Assembly (NCBI GenBank): GCA_937880585.1
Contig: CALFMR010000451.1
Span: 1-6,637, forward strand
Length of the DNA: 6,637 nucleotides
Direction: 5' to 3'
Origin: an uncultured Acidobacteriota bacterium
GTDB lineage: Bacteria > Acidobacteriota > Vicinamibacteria > Vicinamibacterales > SCN-69-37
Shown: piece by piece, positions 1 to 6,637 of the stretch
How the letters are laid out: the number at the start of each line of letters is the position of its first letter
Numbering within the stretch: the first letter of the stretch is position 1
Notes under the pieces: model-generated
Seen by the model: the letters and a program-made list of their open reading frames with translations, nothing else
What the model was told of the DNA's origin: nothing
Databases searched by the model: none
Made by a program: the position numbers and the translations under genes

Positions 1-1
1 T

Positions 2-172
2 AACGGCGGCAACGGTGGCAACGGTGGGGACGGCGGCATCTTCACCGGCAACGGCGGGACTGGCGGCGCGGGAGGCACGGCTGGTAATGGCGGCGACGGG
101 GGCGCTGGCGGTGCGGCGACTGGCGACGGCGGAGTCGGGGGCGACGGAGGGAACGGTGGCGCGGGCGGCTAG
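2..172 (+). CDS. Glycine-rich XGG-repeat protein, C-terminal fragment (5' end outside window)
   Basis: The frame is open from the left edge and ends at a TAG at 170-172, giving 56 residues of a truncated protein. By my count 33 of the 56 are glycine. The chain is 15 XGG triplets (X mostly N, D, A, T or V) in blocks of 4, 3, 3 and 5, separated by short linkers (IFTG, TAG, AATG). The stop directly follows the last triplet, so the repeat forms the extreme C-terminus. Such repeats occur in mycobacterial PE_PGRS proteins and in other surface or secreted glycine-rich proteins, where they are thought to form polyglycine-II-type helices. No N-terminal domain or signal is visible, so family and location cannot be assigned. 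The gene converges on the oxidoreductase gene, with 50 bp between stop codons. The other frames of this repeat are also open, but only this one gives a coherent triplet pattern. Confidence 0.7.
   Translation, partial: NGGNGGNGGDGGIFTGNGGTGGAGGTAGNGGDGGAGGAATGDGGVGGDGGNGGAGG
2..172 (+). repeat. Degenerate 9-bp tandem repeat encoding XGG triplets
   Basis: The DNA has a 9-base period of the type AACGGTGGC / GACGGCGGC, interrupted by about 9-12 bases at three places (near 38-49, 77-85 and 113-124). The repeat starts before the window and ends at the stop codon at 170-172. Arrays like this tend to change length by slippage or recombination and are often misassembled. Confidence 0.7.
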
Positions 173-182
173 TCGGTCACGG

Positions 183-209
183 CTCCGCGCGCGCCGCTTT
201 CACGCGGAG
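183..209. terminator. Candidate bidirectional terminator hairpin between convergent genes
   Basis: A perfect 7-bp inverted repeat, CTCCGCG (183-189) and CGCGGAG (203-209), has a 13-base loop. It lies in the 50-bp gap between the stop codons of the glycine-rich gene (172) and the oxidoreductase (223), where a shared terminator is expected. Neither strand has a clear T-tract after the stem, so an intrinsic terminator is only tentative. Confidence 0.35.
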
Positions 210-222
210 GTCGTCTGTCCCG

Positions 223-1260
223 CTACGTTTTGATGAGCTCGCGTACGCGCGGAATGACCTTGGTGCCGTAGAGCTCGATGCTCGTCATCAGCGCGTCGTG
301 CGGCAGCGTGCCCGCGCTGTATTTCATTCCGAATCGTGACAGGCCGAGCAGCCGGATCGTGCGCGCGATCTTCCGCGCGACGGTCTCGGGCGATCCCACG
401 CAAAGGGCTCCGTCGGGCCCGGCTTCATGTTCGAAGTGTTCGCGCGTGACGGGCGGCCAGCCGCGTTCGCGGCCGATGCGCGTCATCATCGCGGCGTAGT
501 GCGGCCAGAGCGCCTCGCGTGCCTCCGCGTCGCTCGCCGCCACGTGCCCCGGCGAGTGCGCGCCAATCGGCAGCGCCGGCTTGCCAAGCCGCTCGAGTGC
601 CGCGCGATAGAGATCCGTGAACTGCGTGAACCGCTGCGGGTTGCCGCCGATGATCGCGACGATGAGCGGCAGCCCATGGCGCGCGGCGCGAATGACGGAC
701 TCCGGACTGCCGCCGACGCCGACCCACGTCCGCAGGTGCCCGTGCTCGATCGGCGGATAGATCGTCTGCGCGCTGAGCGCCGACCGTGTGCGCCCCGACC
801 ACGTCACTGGCCGCTGCTCGACAATCTGCGCGAAGAGATCGAGCTTCTCCTCGAAGAGCTGGTCGTACTGGGACAGGTCGTAGCCGAAGAGCGGAAACGA
901 CTCGGTGAACGATCCCCGGCCGAGGATGACTTCCGCACGGCCGTTCGACACGGCGTCGATCGTCGAGAAGCGCTGGAAGACGCGGACCGGATCGTCCGAG
1001 CTCAAGACGGTCACCGACGATCCGAGGCGGATGCGCGACGTCCGGCTCGCGATGGCCGCCAGCACGACGTCGGGTGCTGACACGGCGAAATCATCGCGAT
1101 GATGTTCGCCGACGCCGATGAAGTCGACGCCGACGCGATCGGCCAGCACGGCTTCCTCGACGACGTGGCGGATCACCTCGGCCTGCGGTAGCCGTCGGCC
1201 GCGGCCGTCGACCGTCACGTCGCCGAAGGTGTCGAGCCCGAACTCAATCGCCTCTGCCAT
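223..1260 (-). CDS. Luciferase-like (LLM class) flavin-dependent oxidoreductase
   Basis: A 345-residue protein of the bacterial luciferase-like monooxygenase superfamily (TIM barrel using FMN or F420), of typical full length. From the ATG at 1260, the N-terminal strand carries FGLDTFGDV. An EHH motif lies at about residues 52-54. Next come the conserved stretches SAPDVVLAAIASRTSRIRLG, DPVRVFQ (about 90-96) and GRAEVILGRGS (about 107-117). A later VGVGGSPESV segment and a C-terminal GSPETVARKI segment are also usual for the family. It most resembles the Atu2307/SP_0267-type LLM subgroup, recalled rather than searched. The substrate cannot be predicted. The GTG at 1269, three codons upstream, is a poorer start because it overlaps the Shine-Dalgarno sequence. 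The gene is third in a minus-strand series, 48 bp after the metal ATPase stop; whether it shares function with the metal genes is unknown. The TAG stop is at 225-223. Confidence 0.9.
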   Translation of the reverse strand: MAEAIEFGLDTFGDVTVDGRGRRLPQAEVIRHVVEEAVLADRVGVDFIGVGEHHRDDFAVSAPDVVLAAIASRTSRIRLGSSVTVLSSDDPVRVFQRFSTIDAVSNGRAEVILGRGSFTESFPLFGYDLSQYDQLFEEKLDLFAQIVEQRPVTWSGRTRSALSAQTIYPPIEHGHLRTWVGVGGSPESVIRAARHGLPLIVAIIGGNPQRFTQFTDLYRAALERLGKPALPIGAHSPGHVAASDAEAREALWPHYAAMMTRIGRERGWPPVTREHFEHEAGPDGALCVGSPETVARKIARTIRLLGLSRFGMKYSAGTLPHDALMTSIELYGTKVIPRVRELIKT

Positions 1261-1268
1261 CGATTGCA

Positions 1269-1274
1269 CTCCTC
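1269..1274 (-). promoter_or_regulatory. Ribosome binding site GAGGAG deciding the oxidoreductase start
   Basis: Read on the minus strand, GAGGAG ends 8 bases before the ATG at 1260. The alternative GTG (1269-1267) begins inside this motif, so the ATG at 1260 is the supported start. Confidence 0.7.
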
Positions 1275-1308
1275 ACGCGGTTGGAACGGTCGTTGGATGT
1301 GGGGCGTC

Positions 1309-3747
<2,439 letters not shown>

Positions 3748-3761
3748 GCGGACGTCTCCGA

Positions 3762-3777
3762 GGCGCCGGATGGCGCC
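3762..3777 (-). other. Short hairpin in the YHS-ATPase intergenic gap
   Basis: GGCGCC (3762-3767) and GGCGCC (3772-3777) form a 6-bp all-GC stem with a 4-base loop. The same bases are also an 8-bp direct repeat, GGCGCCGG, at 3762-3769 and 3772-3779. The hairpin fills the space between the YHS stop codon (3783-3781) and the Shine-Dalgarno sequence of the ATPase. No T-tract follows, so partial termination or mRNA 3'-end protection are both possible. Confidence 0.4.
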
Positions 3778-3780
3778 GGG

Positions 3781-3924
3781 TTACTTCACGTACTGGTTGG
3801 GGTTCGCGTCGAATTTCGCCTTGCAGCTCTTCGCGCAGAAGTAATACGTCGTGCCCTGATACTCGCTCGTGCCCGCGGCCTTGGCGGGATCGACCTGCAT
3901 GCCGCAGACGGGATCGATGGCCAT
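3781..3924 (-). CDS. Small free-standing YHS-domain metal-binding protein (47 aa)
   Basis: A complete 47-residue ORF from the ATG at 3924 to the TAA at 3783-3781, below many gene callers' length cut-offs. It begins MAIDPVCGMQVDP and continues through a TYYFCAKSC block, ending in NPNQYVK. This is a complete YHS domain (TRASH-like, Cys-based metal binding) with nothing else attached: no signal peptide or membrane segment, so it should be cytoplasmic. An AGGTGA Shine-Dalgarno sequence ends 5 bases before the ATG. Over 44 aligned positions it shares about 22 residues with the YHS domain opening the ATPase encoded 33 bp downstream, and all three cysteines align. Small YHS proteins beside copper ATPases are generally taken as metal-binding accessory proteins; metal delivery or buffering for the pump is inferred here. 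It appears to be the first gene of the minus-strand operon. Confidence 0.9.
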   Translation of the reverse strand: MAIDPVCGMQVDPAKAAGTSEYQGTTYYFCAKSCKAKFDANPNQYVK

Positions 3925-3928
3925 GAAT

Positions 3929-3978
3929 GTCACCTCGCGCGCCGGAAACGACGCAATCACTACCAGTATAGAGGTGAC
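3929..3978. promoter_or_regulatory. 8-bp inverted repeat spanning the divergent promoter (candidate operator)
   Basis: GTCACCTC (3929-3936) and GAGGTGAC (3971-3978) are exact reverse complements with starts 42 bp apart, about four helical turns. They flank the predicted minus-strand -10 element. The left arm overlaps the Shine-Dalgarno sequence of the YHS gene. A related but imperfect pair, TCACTACC (3957-3964) and AGAGGTGA (3970-3977), surrounds the -10 itself. It does not match the CueR, CsoR or CopY operators I know. Confidence 0.3.
3965..3970 (-). promoter_or_regulatory. Candidate -10 element for the YHS-ATPase operon
   Basis: On the minus strand this reads TATACT, one mismatch from TATAAT, in an AT-richer patch of an otherwise GC-rich gap. 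It would place the transcription start near 3958, leaving a 5' leader of roughly 33 bases before the ATG at 3924. No convincing TTGACA-like -35 lies at 16-19 bp, so an activator or an alternative sigma preference may be involved. Confidence 0.4.
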
Positions 3979-4000
3979 GTCGAGGCGTCCGGGCGCGTGC

Positions 4001-4006
4001 GATAAT
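4001..4006 (+). promoter_or_regulatory. Candidate -10 element for the glycosyltransferase-P450 operon
   Basis: GATAAT lies 13 bases before the GTG start at 4020. Initiation about 7 bases downstream would leave a leader of under 10 bases, and no purine-rich Shine-Dalgarno sequence exists between them. This suggests near-leaderless translation. There is no clear -35 hexamer. Confidence 0.4.
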
Positions 4007-4019
4007 CACGGCCCGCGCC

Positions 4020-5273
4020 GTGAAATTCTGCATGATTACGACGTTCTACCCGCCGCACGCGTTTGGCGGAGATGGCCGGTTCGTTCGGGACCTGAGTGAA
4101 GCTCTCGCGGACCGCGGCCATGAGGTGGACGTCGTCTATTTGCGCGACGCGTATCGTGCGCGTTCGGCCGAGCCGGCCGGCTGGCGACCTCGTCTTCCGC
4201 CCGGCCTGCGCGTGCATGGACTGAAGAGTCGCGCGGGGCGCCTCGCGCTCGTGGCCGCGCATCAGACGGGATTTCCGTGGCCCGTCGCGCGCACCCTCGA
4301 GCGGCACCTCGGTCGCACCGATTTCGACGTCGTGCACTTCCACAACATCTCGCTCTTCGGCCCGGCGGTGCTCCGGTACGGCCGCGGCGTGAAACTGCTC
4401 ACGCTGCACGAGCACTGGCTGCTCTGCGAGGCGCACACGCTCTTTCGCATGAACGCCGCGCCGTGTGAACGGCCGGCGTGTGTCCGCTGCGCGCTGACGT
4501 ACGGCCGGCCGCCGCAGTGGTGGCGCCGGACGCAGATGGTGCCGCACGCGCTCGCCCACGTCGATCGCGTCATTGCGCCGAGCCGCGCGATTCTCGATCG
4601 CCACCGCGCCGCTGGTCTCGACGCGCGGTTCGTCCACCTGCCGCACTTCGTCGTCGATCCCCTGGGGACCTTGCCGCCCGCGCCGGCGTTGCCGTCCACG
4701 CCATTCTTCCTGTTCGCGGGCCGCCTCGAGAAGCTCAAGGGCGCGCACACCCTCGTGCCGCTCGTGCGCCGGCATCCGGCCCTGCGGCTGGTCATCGCCG
4801 GCAGCGGCCGATACGAGGCCGAGCTGCGCCGCTTGGCGGGCGACTGCGATCGCATTCATTTCACCGGAACGCTCTCGCACGACGAGATGCGCGCGGCGTA
4901 CGCACGCGCGTGCGGCGTCATCGTGCCGTCGTTGACCTACGAAGCGTTCGGGTTGGTGGCCGCCGAAGCCATGGCTGCCGGAACGCCGGTCGTCGCGCGG
5001 CGGCTCGGCTCGCTTGCCGAGCTAGCCGACGAGGGCGGCGCGCTGAGCTACACGACCGACGACGAGCTGGTCGGGCACTTACATCGATTGATCGCGCGAC
5101 CGGACGAACGCGCGCGGCTTGGCGCGTCGGGACGCGCGGCCTACGAGCAGCTGTGGACCGTTGATACGCATCTCTCGCAGTACCTGGCGCTGGTCGACGA
5201 GGTCCGCCGGGAGAAGACGCGGCGGTCGGCCGCCGCGGCGGGCGTTTCGACGGCGGAGACGCGCGCATCATGA
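4020..5273 (+). CDS. GT4-family glycosyltransferase
   Basis: A 417-residue GT-B fold glycosyltransferase of the GT4 family, expected to move a sugar from a nucleotide donor to an unknown acceptor with retention of configuration, in the cytoplasm. The N-terminal acceptor domain opens MKFCMITTFYPP and has the glycine loop FGGDGRF (15-21). VVHFHN (104-109) and LTLHEHWLLC (127-136) follow. The donor domain begins near 228 with FAGRLEKLKG (232-241) and VIAGSGRY (258-265), then the E-x7-E motif with E308 and E316 (EAFGLVAAE). Cysteines at 136, 149, 154 and 157 form a cluster known in a GT4 subgroup, possibly metal-binding. The GTG at 4020 is chosen because it gives the normal family N-terminus; the ATG at 4032 would remove the first strand. 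The C-terminal tail beyond about 400 is low complexity. Its stop overlaps the P450 start (ATGA), so the two are probably translationally coupled. Confidence 0.92.
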   Translation: MKFCMITTFYPPHAFGGDGRFVRDLSEALADRGHEVDVVYLRDAYRARSAEPAGWRPRLPPGLRVHGLKSRAGRLALVAAHQTGFPWPVARTLERHLGRTDFDVVHFHNISLFGPAVLRYGRGVKLLTLHEHWLLCEAHTLFRMNAAPCERPACVRCALTYGRPPQWWRRTQMVPHALAHVDRVIAPSRAILDRHRAAGLDARFVHLPHFVVDPLGTLPPAPALPSTPFFLFAGRLEKLKGAHTLVPLVRRHPALRLVIAGSGRYEAELRRLAGDCDRIHFTGTLSHDEMRAAYARACGVIVPSLTYEAFGLVAAEAMAAGTPVVARRLGSLAELADEGGALSYTTDDELVGHLHRLIARPDERARLGASGRAAYEQLWTVDTHLSQYLALVDEVRREKTRRSAAAAGVSTAETRAS

Positions 5274-6607
5274 TGGACGTCGTCGCGTTTCGCCGCGACA
5301 AGCTCGGCTATCTCGAGCGCTGCGCGGCCGCGTCCGACGTCGTCGTGCCCGTGCCGATGCGCCGCCACACGTGGTTGCTCAAGGACGCGCGCGATGTGCA
5401 GCACGTCCTGCAGACGCATCCCGAGCGCTACGAAAAAGGATCGCAGCGTCGCAGTGCCGCGGGCGTTCGACTGGCCGGCACCGGGCTGCTGACGCTCGCG
5501 GGCGACGCGCATCTCGCGCGCAAACGCGCGTTGCAGCCGATGTTCGCCCAGGCGGCGATCGTGCCGTTCGCCGAGGCCGCGGTGGCACTCGCCGAGAAGC
5601 GTGCGTCGAGTTGGACCGCCGGCCAGGTCGTCGACGTCGCCGTCGAGATGGCTGGGCTCGCGCAGGACGTCATCACACAGGCGCTTCTCGGCCGGGACGC
5701 GAGCCGCGCCGACGAGCTCGCCGCGGCGATCCGCGATCGACGCCGCTACATCCAGTACTGGTTCGACTATCCCGTCGCTGGTCGCGATCGTCTGCCGCTT
5801 CCTGTCGTCTGGCGTCATCGTCGCGCGAACCGCGTCATCAGGTCGATTCTTCGCGACGAGATCGTGCGCCGGCGCGAGTCCGGCCTCGGCGACGACCTCC
5901 TATCGCTCTTGCTCGCCGCGCGCGGCACCGATGACCGCGGATTGGACGATGACGACGTCGCCGATGAGGCGCGAACGATCGCGCTGACGGGATACGAGAC
6001 CGTGGCGGAGGCGCTGGCGTGGACCTGGCACCTGCTGGCGTGTCACGACGAGGTATCGGCGCGCGTGCAGGAGGAAGTCGAGACGGTGACGGGAGGATGT
6101 CGCGTCGCCGCCAGTGACTACGACGCGCTGCGCTACACACGCCAGGTCATCGCCGAGGCGATGCGGCTGTATCCGCCGACCTGGCTCTTCACGCGCATCG
6201 CCGTCGCCGATGATCGGCTGCCGAGCGGCGCGACCGTCGCCGCCGGCGCGAGTTTGTATCTCTGTCCGTGGGTCGTTCACCGCCGTGCGATGTATTTTCC
6301 AGACCCATCTCGGTTCGACCCCGAGCGATTCGCCGAATGCCGGACCACCTGGCCGCCCTTCGCGTATTTCCCGTTCGGCGGCGGACGCCACGTCTGCATC
6401 GGCCAGGCGCTTGCGCGTCACGAATGCACGCTCATCGTCGCGACGATCGTTCGCACCCTTCGGCTGCGGTCACTCGCCGGGCGGCGTGTGGTCCCCGAGC
6501 CCGCGATTACCCTGACGCCCAGGGGCGGGCTGCCGATGACGGTTGAACGAGCCGGCGGCCTCAGGTCGCCGCGGCCGTGTAACCGGTCCGCGGCGGCCGA
6601 CGTATGA
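5270..6607 (+). CDS. Cytochrome P450 monooxygenase
   Basis: A 445-residue soluble bacterial cytochrome P450, a heme-thiolate enzyme that hydroxylates or otherwise oxidises an organic substrate with electrons from partner proteins not encoded here. C-helix region GDAHLARKRALQPMF is at 78-92; the I-helix motif TGYET at 240-244 has acid E243 and alcohol T244; EAMR at 296-299 supplies the ExxR pair; FDPERF is at 349-354; the heme loop FGGGRHVCIG at 369-378 has ligand C376. All core signatures are intact. The N-terminus starts directly at the FRRDKLGYLERCA region and lacks the membrane anchor and proline-rich hinge of many relatives. The upstream in-frame sequence has no ATG, GTG or TTG before a stop at 5162-5164, so 5270 (or the adjacent ATG at 5273) is the only reasonable start. 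The last 16 or so residues look like a non-conserved tail. It overlaps the glycosyltransferase by 4 bases, suggesting a shared pathway. Confidence 0.95.
   Translation: MMDVVAFRRDKLGYLERCAAASDVVVPVPMRRHTWLLKDARDVQHVLQTHPERYEKGSQRRSAAGVRLAGTGLLTLAGDAHLARKRALQPMFAQAAIVPFAEAAVALAEKRASSWTAGQVVDVAVEMAGLAQDVITQALLGRDASRADELAAAIRDRRRYIQYWFDYPVAGRDRLPLPVVWRHRRANRVIRSILRDEIVRRRESGLGDDLLSLLLAARGTDDRGLDDDDVADEARTIALTGYETVAEALAWTWHLLACHDEVSARVQEEVETVTGGCRVAASDYDALRYTRQVIAEAMRLYPPTWLFTRIAVADDRLPSGATVAAGASLYLCPWVVHRRAMYFPDPSRFDPERFAECRTTWPPFAYFPFGGGRHVCIGQALARHECTLIVATIVRTLRLRSLAGRRVVPEPAITLTPRGGLPMTVERAGGLRSPRPCNRSAAADV
6567..6595 (+). other. Strong GC hairpin at the 3' end of the P450 gene
   Basis: CGCCGCGG (6567-6574) and CCGCGGCG (6588-6595) are a perfect 8-bp inverted repeat with a 13-base loop. 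Inner CCG (6575-6577) and CGG (6584-6586) can extend the stem past a single bulged T. It lies inside the last codons of the P450. A second small hairpin, CAGGC-AAGC-GCCTG, follows at 6609-6622, just after the stop. There is no T-tract after either, so a role in termination or mRNA stability is uncertain. Confidence 0.35.
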
Positions 6608-6637
6608 TCAGGCAAGCGCCTGCCCGAACGTCGTCTC
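6604..6637 (+). CDS. Possible start of a third gene in the plus-strand operon (runs off window)
   Basis: An ATG at 6604 overlaps the P450 stop in the same ATGA arrangement seen between the glycosyltransferase and the P450. The frame stays open for the 11 codons left in the window (MIRQAPARTSS). The short fragment cannot be assigned to any family. The upstream Shine-Dalgarno candidate (GGCGG at 6592-6596) is weak, and the hairpins around it argue for a transcript end instead, so this is speculative. Confidence 0.2.
   Translation, partial: MIRQAPARTSS

Noticed and set aside
1..172. CRISPR-like array or mobile-element terminal repeat
   Set aside because: The periodicity is 9 bp without unique spacers and is fully explained by a coding XGG repeat. 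No transposase, attachment site or tRNA was seen in the window.
15..233. A 72-codon plus-strand frame through the glycine-rich repeat
   Set aside because: Alternative frame of the same 9-bp repeat. Only the frame at 2-172 gives regular XGG triplets that end with the repeat.
3925..4019. A classic copper-regulator operator (CueR, CsoR or CopY type)
   Set aside because: I looked for ACCTTCC/GGAAGG, TACCC/GGGTA and TACA-N2-TGTA patterns and found none; only the GTCACCTC/GAGGTGAC pair and an imperfect dyad are present.
3960..4880. A 306-codon minus-strand frame opposite the glycosyltransferase
   Set aside because: Antisense shadow; the plus strand has intact GT4 motifs and the minus translation shows no domain.
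5119..5934. A 271-codon plus-strand frame across the glycosyltransferase-P450 junction
   Set aside because: Almost entirely Arg, Ala and Ser low complexity, out of frame with both real genes.

Overview
The window is GC-rich bacterial DNA with strong third-position G/C bias, which is why every real gene carries long antisense and off-frame shadow ORFs. GTG and ATG starts, short intergenic gaps, ATGA overlaps and the gene mix suggest a high-GC soil or sediment bacterium. Acidobacteriota (Vicinamibacteria-like), Myxococcota or Actinomycetota would all fit; there is no rRNA or tRNA to decide.

Layout, left to right. (1) Bases 2-172 (+) are the 3' end of a glycine-rich gene made of XGG triplets, resembling PGRS-type or polyglycine repeat proteins. 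(2) Three genes on the minus strand are transcribed right to left from about 3960: a 47-residue free-standing YHS protein (3924-3781), a Cu+/Ag+-type P1B-ATPase with an N-terminal YHS domain and two tandem heavy-metal-binding domains (3747-1309), and a luciferase-like flavin monooxygenase (1260-223). The gaps of 33 and 48 bp suggest one operon, although the oxidoreductase may be only a passenger. (3) A 95-bp divergent promoter region (3925-4019) separates this from a plus-strand pair. The pair is a GT4-family glycosyltransferase (4020-5273) and a cytochrome P450 (5270-6607) sharing an ATGA stop/start. A further ORF may start at 6604 and run off the window.

How the genes work together. The minus-strand unit looks like metal efflux: the ATPase would export Cu+ or Ag+ from the cytoplasm, and the small YHS protein, a soluble paralogue of the ATPase's own first domain, could bind or deliver metal to it. 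The plus-strand pair looks like a tailoring module in which a sugar transferase and a monooxygenase act on the same unknown product. No redox partner, scaffold synthase or metal regulator lies in the window.

Nothing here is convincingly a wholly new system. The most interesting points are the unannotated-sized YHS gene beside a YHS-fused ATPase, the hairpin between those two genes, an 8-bp inverted repeat spanning the divergent promoter, and the coupled GT4-P450 pair whose P450 lacks the usual N-terminal hinge.
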